Below are positions 22,690-35,392 of a stretch of DNA of 64,000 bases, piece by piece. A program made the translations under genes and the position numbers. The DNA lies in NCBI GenBank assembly GCA_963978905.1, contig OZ022261.1, positions 24,921,686 through 24,985,685 on the forward strand, in the 5' to 3' direction. The stretch is from Trichostrongylus colubriformis (Eukaryota; Nematoda; Chromadorea; Rhabditida; Trichostrongylidae). Position 1 is the first letter of the stretch. Each line of letters begins with the position of its first letter. The notes under the pieces were generated by a model. The model was given only the letters and a program-made list of their open reading frames with translations. It was not told the DNA's origin and searched no databases.

Positions 22690-25600
22690 GTAGTGTTTCT
22701 GCTACAATTGGTAAATCCTTGAAAATAAGAACAAAAATAAATCCTTGAAAATGAGAACAAAAATAAAAGTGCGGGAGCCAGGAATGAAATACCTTTTCCC
22801 ATTCCCATAGCTAGCGCAACGCGTCGCGCCGCACACGCGGTCACGCGAAATTTCTGTTCTTATGGCACACACCCAGACGCACCTCGTCGCGACGAGCTCG
22901 AAAATTAAGTGGATGAGCTGAGATACGCTAAGTTGTATGAGTTCGAAGGGACAGCCACAATGGTTTGAATGCAGTAGTGGGTTGCATTATTGATCAAAGC
23001 TGCCGATCTCCTTTCGGTTAGGGCTCAGTGGTCTGACATTCGTCACCCAGACGGGACATCAGACAACATAGTAGCCGCCCGTAAATGTATGCACATGTAT
23101 CAGGCTACTAATAAGCCACCAATCAAAAAATTACCGCGCCAAAAGTAAGTGAACAATGGTAGTGCTAGTCTACCTGAATGCTCAATTCGATCAAATTTCT
23201 GCCGTCATAGCAAATAACACAAGTGAGTAATCAAGAATATTTGATTTGCATGTTAGCCATGTAGACAGAAATTGATGCCCTTTTCAGTATTCTTGAGGCT
23301 GAAGTACCGAAGAGAACAAAAGGCGGAGAGAAAGCGAGAAACGAAGATTCCAAATGGTTAGCTGGTCACTTGGGCACGTACCAACTGAATATCGTCCTCT
23401 TTGTTTGGCATCAGGACTTTTTACCTTTAATTATTTTTTACTATCTGATTACTTGATTATTCAAAATTTTAAATTAAACACAACAGCTCGGATACGTGGG
23501 TTTTTGAAAAAGGACACCTGAGGATAATTTGAGCTGGTTATCACTTCAATAATGAGTGTAAGCAGGGACTAGCGATGCACTGAATAAGTTTTTTTTTTTT
23601 TTGACAAGTACCCTATCTGACCCCACTTACGACCTCGCTTTATCAACGATGCTGCCGTGCATTCACTATTTGAATGGCCTTGTTTCCTTGAAAAGGTCGT
23701 CAATCGATAATCTTAACACCGCTACCTGTACGACCTATATGATTCTCGATTACCCACCTATTTTTACACACCACCTCAAAATCACTGAAAAGTAGCTGGT
23801 CGATGAGGACCACTAGACAATTGAAAGAAGTCCCCATTTGCAACCCAAAATAAGACATTTTATAAGAGTTCCTCACCTCATGCTTAACGCTGATTTTGAG
23901 TGGCTAGCCAAAAGGAAATATATTAGGGAAGCTGCTCGGACTCTTAAACTCGAACTATACTTGTTATTTTTACCATCGGCTATTACGAAGGCGGTTGGGG
24001 ATAAACCAGACAGAGGAGGCGTAAGAAACGTCAGAAGTGGAAAGGAGGAGCAACAGGAGCTATACTGCGTAGTCTATCGAAAGGCCTTAGCGCTAGGGTA
24101 GAGTTGTTACAGTCCCGTCCAAAAGCGATACCCTGCCCTTCCCTCATTTCAGGAGTGATTGTCTAAGGACCCAATTACCTACGGCACCCCTAACTCGCAT
24201 GCATGCATCACCGCAAATTTTCTGTCCTGATGGTGCACAGCCATATGTACTCCATTGGTAGACATGTGATACAAATTACGCTATCTATATATTCACAACA
24301 TTTCTACCAAAAATAGAGAATACGGGAGGTATGAGTAGCCGCGAGTTGACATAGTAAGAGATCTTGTTTTCTGTTTGCGCGCTTCGCTTCCCATACTAAT
24401 AATTAGTTTAATTGTAATCTACATGAAAAAGAAAACCAAGTAAGCATGCGAAGCTGAGAATAAGCCTGCCCATAACAAAAGATCTACTGAAGTAATGACT
24501 AATTTCTTGCGAAAAGATCGTCGTTACACATTCAAGGTGCCGGAATAAGGATGGGTCCTGAAGGCGTTGATATGATTGCATGTTTTTTCAATGAAATTCT
24601 CGAAATTGAGCATTATGATTCCATATTATTGGAAATGATAGCGAAAACAAGTATTAGGTTGTAAGGAAAGTTCGGATGGGTTTTGAGCGTTCACAAGATA
24701 AATTCAACTCTGAAAGCGCGTCAACACCAATCAACTTACATATTGTGCTCCCTGAATAGACAAAAGTTGCTCTTTCTGAATATATGCTTCCCTTGGAATG
24801 CCACAAGGATTTTGAAATGTTAATTAAATTTCAAGGTACTGCATAAATGGCACTTTTTTGATGACTTCACTTCAAGAGTTCTTGTTTAGTCGAGTCGCAA
24901 CAAAGGCAACCACAAATGGGAGTATTCAAAGGGAGAGTGCAAAGCATGGATGGAACACTTTGTCTCTGGTTTCCGGAGGGCAGAAATGAGAACGAGCTGC
25001 TCGAACTTTCAATTGATCAAATCGCTTCAAGTAAAACGTCAAAAAGCGATGAGCGTCTATATTTACAAGATATCTAAAAGTATAGGCCTTTCCCAAAGAA
25101 ATGTGGTGACCACCTCAAGTACCCCTGATGCAAAAAAAATCAAAAAATGGGTGCCGCGAGACCCCTCGGAGCAGTCATGCGCGAGCGCACTTTCCTCAAA
25201 TTGTCTTCCAGCAAATGCAGTAGTTGCAGGTGGAAGCCCTTAGTCGTCCATGATATTCATCAGATCTAGCGCTAACTAAGTCCTACTTTCCAAATATTTG
25301 GACAGCCCCTTTTGAAGCAGTGTGTTCAGGAAGAATGGTGATTTGAAGCCGACTTTTCCGATTTTGCGCAATAAAAATCGTCAGCCTTTCTTCAAATTGA
25401 GTTATACAAGTATGCATAATGTTGCCAAAACTGTAGCGAATCGAATAGTGCTCATTCTGTGAGAAAAGATGCAGTCTGAGACGAGTTATGACCTTTCGAA
25501 GTTGAAACCAGCCAAAACTTTTCTTACAACCTAATATATCGTTTCGCTGTGTTGTCAGGAACTTAAGTATTACATTCATAGAAAGTTCCATCAAAGTTTC

Positions 25601-26475
25601 ATGTTATAAACTACAGGCTTCAAAAACGTAGATCAACTAAATGAATATCCTCAGCCAACAAATGAAGTAAAGCGCGGTTACAGGAACCTATTTCGAATTC
25701 TAGGCTATGGGCATGCAAAGCCGTCCTTAACAATATCACTGAACTTGAAAATGCACTAATTCCAGCCTGGGCCTATGCACAGCGCTGAGAATAATTCACT
25801 TTTCAAAAATCAAAGACGATTCAAAAAGTCAAAATTCGAAACCAATAATGTCAAAAAACTTTTGCCCTGAAGCCGCCCCTGTTATATCAATGCCTGAAAA
25901 GAACGTAGGAAACCTCAAGAAATAATATTCAAAAGCTCACTTCAGTGCTGTGCGCGATAACCTGTGCGAAAAGAAGGTGGATCATGTTGTGTGGAGAAAA
26001 ATTGGTTCAAGAAGTGTGCCGACCCCGCGCCCCCCTCCTACAAAGAAGCATGTCACGTGGTACGCATGACAGCCGCAAATCAACGCAAACCACAGATTCA
26101 CGTAGCTTTTACAAATACTTCAGCGATATTGCACGCCGGAAAATATGTTCACAAAAGATTTCCATGAGGAGATTTACTCATGGAGAAGAACATAATGAGA
26201 ACTATGCAATGATAACGAAGGAGTGGTTAGAATTCACTCCGAAAAGAATTCGGATGTCGCATTTCTCGGCAACTACAAAACGAAACATTCTTCTCTCAAC
26301 TGAATTTTGGTCAACTTTATCAAAGTGAACACATTGAACGTTCGTGAAAGGTGGTACGAGCTCATGATCGTCTGAAGGCACCATAAGAGATAATAAAGAA
26401 AGTCAGGACTGGAAGGCAAGATCTCTGCGAATGATATTTGAATTCAAAGAGATGATCTGTGGCGAAACCGGGGCT
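22690..26475. other. Unassigned sequence
   Basis: No supported gene. Includes a poly-T run at about 23589-23602 and a degenerate R3-like patch at 24165-24235 (GACCCAATTACCTACGGCAC). Open frames at 23838-24101, 24950-25243 and 25945-26328 have no recognisable domains. Confidence 0.4.
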
Positions 26476-26479
26476 GAAA

Positions 26480-26790
26480 CATGCGCCTTAGAGTCTCCTG
26501 TGCGCCTTTGGTTCCGCTTTAGAGGACTGAGTCACCACAAGGGCGGGGCAACATTCACGGCTATTGGCCCTACTACTCTCTCCGTCTGCATCAGCAGGCT
26601 AGTGATACAGAGAGAGCGAACACACGTCCTCCACCACTCAGAGGGGAGTTCTTCTCCTCGGGCTTTTGATCGCTTTATTCCCTACTTTCCCTGTAGTTGC
26701 ACTACTGAGCACCTTCATTTTCATTTTCGTATACACCAGTCATCCTACATTTACCCCTAACAATGTTTTGAGAAATTACTTTTCGAAGTC
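26480..26790. repeat. Dispersed repeat family R5, degenerate copy
   Basis: Similar in order of motifs to 32455-32770 and 42550-42870: a GATCC/CGGCTATTGG-type block, CCGTCTGCA, GGCTAGTGA, a CT-rich block and a TTAC.CC(A)CT segment. Divergence is high and no termini were found. Confidence 0.4.
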
Positions 26791-29620
26791 TACATACTGC
26801 TTTTGCATTATAACTTTTACAACATTTTTGTTCCAATAATAATGAGCTGATGAGTGTTTAGAGATCTGTAAACAGTTATCGAAGGAGAGCTCATTTGCAA
26901 TGCGCTCATTGCAAAAGCGAACATCAATGTGATTCAAAGCTGAAGCTAAACATGAATCAAGCAAGCCAAAATAGTGCACACAAACTTTCGCTTTTCAGCG
27001 TCTGAATGAATTGCACTAATGAACAAATGTGACATGACTAGTTCAATCTTCGTAGTAACATAGGACGTAGATTTTCACGCATTTTCATCATCATAAAAAC
27101 CGATGGTTGTGATGGAAAAATCGCTATTCACTGTTACGTAAACGAAAGAGAAAGGATGCACTAGTGGCATCTACACTAAATCTCCCTTTGGAAACTATTC
27201 ATATAATATCTTTCTGCAGATACATTCCATTTATGTACCATTTCAATTACAAATCAACTGATAATGTCGTAATCCGGCATTTTCGGTTTCCACGAAGTCC
27301 AATGTACAGCGTTGAGCGAATACAGCTTTCAGTAGGATGAAAAGCTGGAGAATCGGCGAAATTCCCAAGAATTGAAAGTATACAGAAAATAAAACGCAGA
27401 GGAATGTGCTCGGGAAACGATTCAAAGTCGATACCGAAATAAATTGAGCCGGCTAGAAAATATAAATGCCAAACGGCATTTCATGAATAATAGTGCACTA
27501 GAGACAATGAAAAATCAATGAAAACGATTTAAGAAATTCAGCCGAAGAAATCTGCGTATATTACGATACGGAAACACTATCTTATTTGTTATTTATTTAT
27601 TGAATTCATTTACTTAAATGTCTAAATGCGCGAAAAGATTGGTCAAAAAATAAGATGACGCATTTGACGCCTTGCCTTTCAAGAAATAGATAAATTGGTC
27701 TCAGACCCAGCGGAGAAAAAAATCTTTGCATCATCATCGATTACCTCGTAGATCACTTTATAAGTAGCTCACATTCTCATATCCCGATATAATCTCGAAT
27801 AAATTGCAGTTATCGTGGAAAGGGTGAGGCTCTATGATCTTGTAATACGATCAGCTTCTACGTTCTAGGCAATCCATGGCATCCGAAGGTGCAGCTTTTA
27901 AACAAGGCCTTTTTTCACTTCCTGCCAACAAACCCTTTTACAGCTTGCAGGAAGCGGCAAAATCTCCGGCTGGCAGTCATCTGGAAAATGGACGGGTCTA
28001 ACATAATTCCCAAACGCAATAAAGCTCGTTAACAGAAAGTTGAATTCATAGGGCTAGATATGTGCATTTGCTTACTCCATATTCGTTACACATAAGCGTT
28101 GAAATGAAACAGTCAAAACGTAGCAGAGATACATCCTTCTCCGGTCTCTACAGCATTCGGGCACGCGGGCGAGGCCGGGAACGTGGGCGGGCCCGAAAAC
28201 ATTGGCGCAGCCACGGTGGCTTTGAAAGCAAAGCGATGGCAGTCACGTGGGTGGTACGCGACGTAGGAAGCAACAAAGCAAAATTGGTCGCGAAACTCTG
28301 AACATTGGATGGAGACTCAGTTCAAAGTTTGGCTGAATTCGAAGGGTTACATTTTTTCAAATTCTCAAGTTCTGCGTTAAATCAGAGGCATTTTTGATAT
28401 CTTTTATGTTTTTCGTTAAGCACTGTTTCTAAAATAGTGATCTCAAGGGAAAATAGAATCATAGAGTTTTCGAGCACGATTCCATCGAAGCGTTACTGAT
28501 TCCTTTTCTCGACGTTTGATTATTCATGGCAGCCGTACTATTCATAAAACACAAGCCATTTCGAATCGGTAGAGAATTTCATTTTGAAGATGGATTTGCT
28601 CAGAACTCCTTGTAAAACTTGGGAGCGGTAGAATATTCGTGGCCTCCGGGGTGAAGCGCGCTGAAAACGCGATGGCGCCTCGAAGGCGCATTTTTGAACG
28701 CGATTATCGCTAGACATTATCTCTACTGAACTTGTATATTCGTTTACAAAAAATCGAGTTTCCAAATAACTCTCCGTCCTCACCTCCTCCCAGTGTCTTT
28801 AAAGGTAACCCAGTAAGCACGGATCAACTCATCTGCCCACGGAGTGTATTGTAACGTACTATCAAGCAGAAACTGTGCCTTTGAATCCCAAGAATTGCCC
28901 ACTCAAATAGAAGGGTGAAACGAGATTCTGCGAGTGGATGCTAGCTTTCTTCAAAGGGTAGCTGTTACGTAGTTTTTTCCCCATTGAAAGGGCCACCGTG
29001 AAAGAAAGCACTTTATGTTTTCCGAAAAATGAGGTATACAACTGGAATACCCACGGCGGTATATTTATCACAAAGAGATGCTGTGAGTAGAACTTACTAA
29101 TGACTTGTAAGAACAAAAGATAGCATTTGATGAATGAGAATGGACTCAGTACTAGTGCGCTTTGATCAAAACCGTATTTGTAAAAAGACGTAATAAGCCA
29201 GACTAATGAGAGTACGAAACAGCATAACGAGCCCTATTTTCTTTTTATTTTTCAGGGCGCTGGCAATGAGATGAAGGTAACACGATGAGATATCAGTGAC
29301 CACGGTGTGACGACTAAATGCATCACCCGTTATGGTGATAATCTTTGAACGATTGCCTGGGACAACCGCAGGTACAGGGGCAGCAGCAGCAGCAGATGTT
29401 GAGCGGAAACCAATCTCATGCGAACTATGGAGCATTAAACTAGGGATGTGAGACATGACCCAAAGTTTTCGCATAAAGTAATTCCCTGGAGAACCACATG
29501 AAAGTGCATAACTCGAATCTGCAAAAAAGATCTATTTCTCTCTAACCGATTGTACCCTTCCAATCTTAGGGCTCCTACTCGCTTCGCAGTTATCAACATG
29601 ACGCAGCTATTGGAACTTAT
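26791..29620. other. Unassigned sequence
   Basis: No supported gene. A GC-rich patch at 28150-28260 shares AAAGCAAAGCGATGGCAGTCA with 3078-3100. A short GCA run occurs at 29378-29392. Frames on both strands lack domains. Confidence 0.4.
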
Positions 29621-29974
29621 ACATACAGTGCTCTGCATGATTATACAGCCACCTATAAATTGTCCAAAAACTCTGTTCGCAGAGTTCTTCAAAAAATGTC
29701 CTAAGTGAAAGATGTAGCCAGTGTGGACGCGCATTTGCGCATCCATACCAAATTTTAGCTAAGAAACATAGAGGATTCTTTTCTTAATTTGTTTCGAAAA
29801 TGGCGCTTATACCATTCTGCAAAATTATACAGCCACTGAACAGATTGACGCACTCGTCAACGGAGAAACAACGAAAAAGAGAAAAATGCTGATTTTGTGA
29901 TCATTTAGTCCTCCATTACTTCGAATAGCCACAAATTTTGGTGATATCTGTCAATTTTAAGATTTTCAGAATGT

Positions 29975-30430
29975 TTTTAGACCACATGCTGCCACGCTTC
30001 GATGACAACGTCTCTAAACTCCCTGACACCTTCCAATCGGTCTGAATCCTTTTCTCCATGAAACCTCAGATAATGTTTCATCATGTAAAGATCGGAGCCG
30101 TTCGTTATACGGGTCAGAAGGTCCAATCGGTGTCGGCTTCACCATGATCGAGTGTTCCAGTTGACATGGGATGGACCACTAACTTACAAAAAACAAGATT
30201 TTGGTGAAGATTTCGAGACACATGACAGTAGAAGGGTACGGCGCACAAAGGCTCGGTAATCGGATGGTTCATCCTTTCGAGAAGGAAACAAAAATTCGAA
30301 TGATTATTTGATCCCACACCCTGACACCTCCTTCTTTGAAGTTCTTCTTGAAAACTTAAGTTTGTCCCTTGTGCGATAGCGCCGGTAGCCGTCGGGGACG
30401 TCATAGCCGAAACTTTTTTTCATCAGACAG
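29975..30430 (-). pseudogene. Tc1 transposase remnant (left arm)
   Basis: On the minus strand the remnant carries SDEKK with the first catalytic Asp, then a DVPDGYRRYR segment as in Tc1 transposases. This is followed by MNHPITEPLC and a decayed version of the QDNAPSH motif, and finally a VREL...AW segment near the C-terminus. Frames are interrupted by stops and shifts, and the N-terminal helix-turn-helix half is absent. It cannot encode a working DDE transposase. Confidence 0.75.
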
Positions 30431-30501
30431 AACAATCTGGAGAAAAAAACCAAAGGGGAAAGGTGTACAAACTTGAGGGGATTTTCGGACAATTTGCCAT
30501 G

Positions 30502-30850
30502 GTGTGGGACCAAGTAATCATTCGAATTTTTGTTTCGTTCTCGAAAAGATGAACCATCCGATTACCGAGCCTTTGTGCGCCGTACCCTTCTCCTGTCATG
30601 CGTCTAGAAATCTTCACCAAAATCTTGTTTCCCTGTAAGTTAATGGACCATCCCATGTCAACTGGAACACTCGATCTGGTGAAGCCGACACCGATTGGAC
30701 CTTCCGACCCGGATAACGAACGGCTCCGATCTTTACATGATGAAACATTATCTGGGGTTTCATGGAGAAAAGGATTCAGACCGATTGGAAGGTGTCAGGG
30801 AGTTTAGAGACGTTGTCATCGAAGCGTGGCAGCATGTGGTCTAAAAACAT
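30502..30850 (+). pseudogene. Tc1 transposase remnant (right arm)
   Basis: Plus-strand counterpart of the left arm. It starts at the MVW motif (30503) and runs through MNHPITEPLC, PSHVNWNTR-like and the C-terminal VREL...AW segment, ending near 30845. The part before MVW, including the first catalytic Asp, is missing. Stops and frameshifts are present. It is inverted relative to the left copy. Confidence 0.75.
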
Positions 30851-31205
30851 TCTGAAAATCTTGATATTGACCCATATCAACAAAATTTGTGGCTATTCGA
30901 AGCAATGGAAGACTAAATGATCGCAAAATTAGCATTTTTCCCTTTTTCGTTGTTTCTCGGTTGACGAGTGCGTCAATCTGTTCAGTGGCTGTATAATTTT
31001 GCAGAATGGTATAAGCGGCATTTTCGAAACAAATTAAGAAAAGAATCTTCTATGTTTCTTGGCTGAAATTTGGTATGGATGCGCGAATGGCGCGAATGCG
31101 CGTCCACACTGGCTACATCTTTCACTTAGAGACTTTTTTTGAATAACTCTGCGAACAGATTTTTTGGACAATTTATAGGTGGCTGTATAATTATGCAGAG
31201 CACTG

Positions 31206-31404
31206 TATATAACGGGAATCATTGCGAAATATAACGCATGAGATGAACGCACGCTCCGGAAATCGGAAATTAGAAAAGGATGATTCTACAGAGCAGGAGT
31301 AAGCTTCTTGGAACATGAAAAAATACACAGCTTTAGAGTGGTGGAAACTGAATGACATTACATACATATATCATTGCTCAGGCCAAGCGAACTACACAGG
31401 TGTG
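31206..31404. other. Spacer
   Basis: Short stretch between the Tc1 composite and a hairpin repeat; nothing supported. Confidence 0.5.
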
Positions 31405-31592
31405 TTAGTATAGGATTTTGCAGCACGCGTGTGTCGTGCGACGCGATGCATGCGAAGTAGACAAGACGTATGTAGTTGGATCCCGTGGCGATCATGCCTA
31501 AAATAGAAAATACGACACGTAATCGCCACGGGACCCAACTCAATACGGCACCCTTTGCTCGCACACATCGCGTCACCCGCCGCATACCACGG
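31405..31592. repeat. Dispersed hairpin family R3 copy
   Basis: The core strings GTTGGATCCCGTGGCGAT and CGCCACGGGACCCAAC are reverse complements separated by a short AT-rich loop. The outer parts contain GCGACGCGATGCATGCGA and its approximate complement GCACACATCGCGTCACC. This is the best-formed hairpin of the family in the window. Confidence 0.7.
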
Positions 31593-32450
31593 CGTGAAAT
31601 AATTTTCCAGCTTCACCCACTCATACCGGCTATTATTTTCTCATGAGTACTATTTCTCATATAGAGTGATAGCTCAATTGTGCCTTGAAGATGGAAGATC
31701 TAAAGAAGGCAGACAAAATTGCAATGCAACCTTTTTGCTCATGAACAAGGTGTAAGATTATTACTTAAACAGAATAAGAGCTTAAGCGTGTTTTGAAGAT
31801 GAGAAATGTCCGAAAGAGCATAGAATTCCTGGGTAAATGGATGAAACACCCACAAAGCTTTGCAAAAATTTCATAAGCCCTAAGGAGGCCTTCTGTTCCA
31901 CCAGCGAATAAGGCGTTATATCCATTTTAACAATTAAGTGAAACTATGAAGCACTATCGAATCTGAGGGCTATAACTGGAGTGATTAGGGTATGGTGCAG
32001 AAGAAGCCGATGCAGTGTCGCCATGTTTTAGCTGGCGTCGACCTCGGTGGAGTACTAAGTCTTTCAAAAGATATCCGCCGTTCTGGGAACCTATTTTTGG
32101 AAAATCATAACACTGCTCGAAGACATTTTTTTTTGGAGACGAAGCTGAAACTACCAAATTGAGCATTTTTCTGTCAGTAATCTTCATGCAGAACCAATCC
32201 CAAAATAGACAAAATTTCTGCCCTTTGAGCCTATAAAGTGTTGGAACACAATTTTGAGATCCCTCTCATCTTGAAATTATCTCTCCTTCAAGCTTTGCAT
32301 AGTTAAGCCAAAAAAGTGGCACCCTGATTGGATACATCCAAAGTTAATACAGGGTATAGGAGAACTCCAATGAGTGGCATTAAGAACACCGAGAGGGGTA
32401 AGGAAAAAGTGGGAACTGGGACATGTTCCCAGGCAGCAAACCATACACTT
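31593..32450. other. Unassigned sequence
   Basis: No gene, RNA or repeat supported. Confidence 0.45.
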
Positions 32451-32454
32451 CAAT

Positions 32455-32790
32455 ATAGGTTATGTGCAGCGAAACTCGCATTACAAAAGCGCGGCTTGAG
32501 ATCCTATCACGATCCCGCAGCACGGCGTGTCGTTATGCGGTTCACCAGCCGGACGAGTGACCGGCAAGGGCGCGACAACATTCGCGGCCGGCCAGTGTAG
32601 CCTCTCTGACCGTCTGCAGTATACCCCCGGCTAGTGACGCATAGGGTCGCGAGTAAAAAGGGGTGTTCCAGGTTCCTATTTCTCCGGATTTCCGCCGTTT
32701 TATTTCGTTCACCTCCTACTGTTACACTGCTAAGCCGCCCTCCCTTCATGTTCCACAATCTGCCGAATTACCTCATCTGGTGTCTTTAAG
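32455..32790. repeat. Dispersed repeat family R5 copy
   Basis: Closely related in direct orientation to 42550-42870, sharing AACTCGCATT, GATCCTGCAGCAC/GATCCCGCAGCAC, GACCGTCTGCA, TACTGTTACAC and AATCTGCCGAATTAC/AATCTGCGAATTTAC in order. No coding signal or termini. Confidence 0.65.
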
Positions 32791-33590
32791 AGGTTTTCTA
32801 TAGGGGAGATTTCCGGTGTGTGATTCAGCGTTACCTCCGGAAATGATCGAACTTCTCCGTTCATCAAGGAGATCACATTTCTAGCGGATTGTGATGAATC
32901 TTCGTGGTGGAAATCCACGATATGGAACGAACTGGGTCACGGAATTCGTTTAGTATACACTCACGATAGAGCATTTCGGAGTGAGTTGAGCCTTCCTTGT
33001 TAGGATGTATCGCGGTTCCTGAATTCCGCCAAACTGTCTGTTTTTGTTTATCCGTTTTGACACACCCTTCTTATTACCGTATAGAAATCGGGTTCCATGA
33101 GATATTCGAATTATTCCCGAAAACGGCTCATTCCTGATGCGCTGAAGCAACAAACCAGATGGCTCTATATGCACCTTTAGGTGTCGAGCTGTACGGTTCG
33201 CGAGCACTCATTAACGGGCTTCTTGTCTTATTTTGTAGGTAGGCGTTTCAGCGAGGTATCTGTAGAAATCTGGGCGGAGGTGGTGTAGTGACAGGTGGCG
33301 CACACCCCACTCTCATGGTGCGGAGATCAAATCCCGCATCAACGCCCGCACAGGCCAACCAAGCCTTCCATCCCTCCGCGGTCGGCAAATTGGTAGCAGA
33401 CTCGCCTGGGAGGATAAAAGCACTGACTTGTACATCGGGTGGCCACTGCAAGTCATTGTATAGGCCACATCACATTCACCAGCCATCACGATTCTGAATG
33501 GAACTAGAATGTGCGGTGCATCCCACAGAAGGGATTGATTAACGCCAAAAACTTTATCCTTTGATCCTTTATCTGTGGAGATTTAGGGAC
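32791..33590. other. Unassigned sequence with protein-like minus-strand fragments
   Basis: Minus-strand frames at 32730-32918 (containing SPIENLL) and 32950-33207 (containing RTARHLKVHIEPSG) look protein-like and could be parts of an old DNA transposase or other repeat-borne gene. Neither carries enough motif content for an assignment. Confidence 0.3.
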
Positions 33591-33592
33591 TC

Positions 33593-34009
33593 GGTCGCAT
33601 TCATACTTTGCGCAACCCCGCGGGCGCCGGCAGGCGTCAAAATCATGTGCCCGCCTCCTACGACAGCGGCACTCTAATGACGCGTTCCACTTGTAAGACG
33701 CTCGTCTCGACCACACTACAGTATGATCGTGACGAGAGCCCCGAATTCGAAATTGAATCTTGTCATTGTGTCAAACTATGCATGATTATCGTGACGAGAG
33801 GCGATCATCTTACTATAGTGTGATTGGCTCGAGCATTTAACAAACGGAGCGCGTCACGAGTATGCCGCTATGGTCGGCTGCGGGCACATGACTTTTAAGC
33901 CGTCGATGCCGGTGCCGGAGTCGAATTGTCGCCGTCGATGCCAGTGCCGGAGTCGAATCGTAGCCGTCGCTACCGGTGCCGACGTCGTGCGCAAAGTATG
34001 AATGCGGAT
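33593..34009. repeat. MITE-like element with CGCATTCATACTTTGCGCA termini
   Basis: The left end (GGTCGCATTCATACTTTGCG) and right end (complement ATCCGCATTCATACTTTGCG) are inverted repeats matching the family of the 320-bp MITE at 17979-18298. The interior is rich in GCCGTCGATGCCGGTGCCG blocks. About 417 bp. No clean TTA duplication remains. Confidence 0.65.
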
Positions 34010-34306
34010 TCTTCCTGCTCAATTTGCAGCCGAGCGTCTGGGATCAGAATCCAGCTTCTCTTTTGAATCCATTGTACATATAAGTAAGTCATTCAGAGAG
34101 TATAAGTCCCTCATTCAGAGGGTGCACTATTTCGAACTCGATCTATTCAGACGTACAATTGCAAGGCTATTGCCCTACTATCCACTACTTGACAACGTCC
34201 CTTCCGAAAGCAGCTGCCATACTCTGAACTAACTCTGTCGCACTGCAACAATTTTGGAAGCATTCACTGCCAGCACCCAGAAGTCGTAGTTTTTTTGTGG
34301 TTTTAA
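34010..34306. other. Spacer
   Basis: Nothing supported apart from the two flanking repeats. Confidence 0.45.
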
Positions 34307-34480
34307 ATAACCAGTTGGGCTGGCGCACACAACTGCGCGCGTCACACACGGAAGTATGCTAATTGGGCTTAATCGATATCGATCGATCAATATCATCACT
34401 CAAAGGTTTCAGAAACGGGGAATTCGCAGAAACGGAAAAGGGGAACAGAACTCCTCCCGTCAATCTCGTCCTTATACCAC
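34307..34480. repeat. Left half of the CCAGTTGGGCTGGCGCACAC element
   Basis: Matches the left part of the complete small element at 39772-40015 (CCAGTTGG.CTGGCGCACAC, then GCGCGCGTCACACA.GGAAG and GAAACGGAAAAGGGGAACA). No right terminus is present, so it is a truncated copy. Confidence 0.6.
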
Positions 34481-34484
34481 TTCA

Positions 34485-34860
34485 GGAATTGAGGGTCCCA
34501 GCTTCGCTGCGACGCGAGATATGAATTTTCCATCATTCACCTTTCGTGGCGCCTTATCAGCCCCTATCAGTTGCTATCGCTTCCGATCCCTCACCATTAA
34601 TGTCCACTTACTAGCCCCTACATCATTTCTACAATTTAAGATCCAAGCTTTGCGGTAACGCGAGATATCAATTTCTCGCCATTCGCCTTTCGAGGCTCCT
34701 CAGCCCTTATCAGTTGCTATCATTTCCGTTCGCACACCATGATGTCCCCTTACCACCCCTTATATCACTTTAAAAATTCAGAGTCAGCTTTACTGCGACG
34801 TGAGATACTACGTATTTCGTGACAGACCGAGGGACGGACGGACGGACGGAGGGACGTACA
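34485..34860. repeat. Short degenerate tandem repeat, about 2-3 units of 165-170 bp
   Basis: Units share GCT(T)CGCTGCGACGCGAGATAT, CATTC.CCTTTCG.GGC, CTTATCAG, GTTGCTATC and CTTAC.A.CCC. The last unit ends in a GACG tetranucleotide run at 34830-34850. A related fragment is at 40030-40095. Confidence 0.6.
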
Positions 34861-34884
34861 GACAGACGAAGCGTTTTATATATA

Positions 34885-35390
34885 CAGTAGCGCTCGAAAG
34901 TATTCGGCAAAATGGTTTTTCACTTGGGTTTTTCACTTACAACTTTTTTGCAACTGGACCGATCTGAGAGAAATTTTAGTATGTTGTACTTGGAGACACT
35001 GCATACTAAATATACTGTTTTGGCGCTCAGTGGTGTAAGTTACGTGGTTGAATGCAATTTTTTGTTTTTTGGAGTGTCATCCACATGCCGTCCCGCTGTG
35101 CCGCTGTCATCAAAGCTCGGGTTTTCTCTACAGTATATTGATATTCTCCGAGGCTTGCTCGTTTTGTTTTCGTAAAGAAAGCCGTTTTTCTTGACCAAGC
35201 CTTTTTCTTTTTTTCGGTGGTCTTTTAGTAGATTCTTGTAAAAAACCATGAAAAGAGTTAAGCGGCACTCAAGTAGAAGGAAATGTTGACAATAGGTTCA
35301 GACACCACTTGTCAAAATTTTGTCAAATTTGGTCGAGTAGAAAGAAGTTATGACAAAAAAGTTTTGGCCGAATACTTTTGAGCGCTACTG
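34885..35390. mobile_element. 506-bp Tc1/mariner-type non-autonomous element
   Basis: The termini CAGTAGCGCTCGAAAGTATT (left) and the reverse complement of AATACTTTTGAGCGCTACTG (right) pair over about 27 bp with one mismatch. TA flanks both ends (34883-34884 and 35391-35392). The interior has no transposase, so it would need an enzyme supplied elsewhere. Confidence 0.85.
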
Positions 35391-35392
35391 TA

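Larger units (their letters stand above)
29626..31205. mobile_element. Head-to-head composite of two truncated Tc1-family elements
   Basis: Both outer ends carry the same terminus (CAGTGCTCTGCAT.ATTATA... pointing inward) and are flanked by TA at 29624-29625 and 31206-31207, the Tc1/mariner target. The outer 250 bp or more are inverted copies of each other. The left copy (to about 30500) has transposase remnants on the minus strand; the right copy (from about 30500) has remnants on the plus strand, so the coding remnants point outward. The junction cuts the right copy just before its MVW motif. A third, simple copy is at 58553-59455. Confidence 0.85.
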
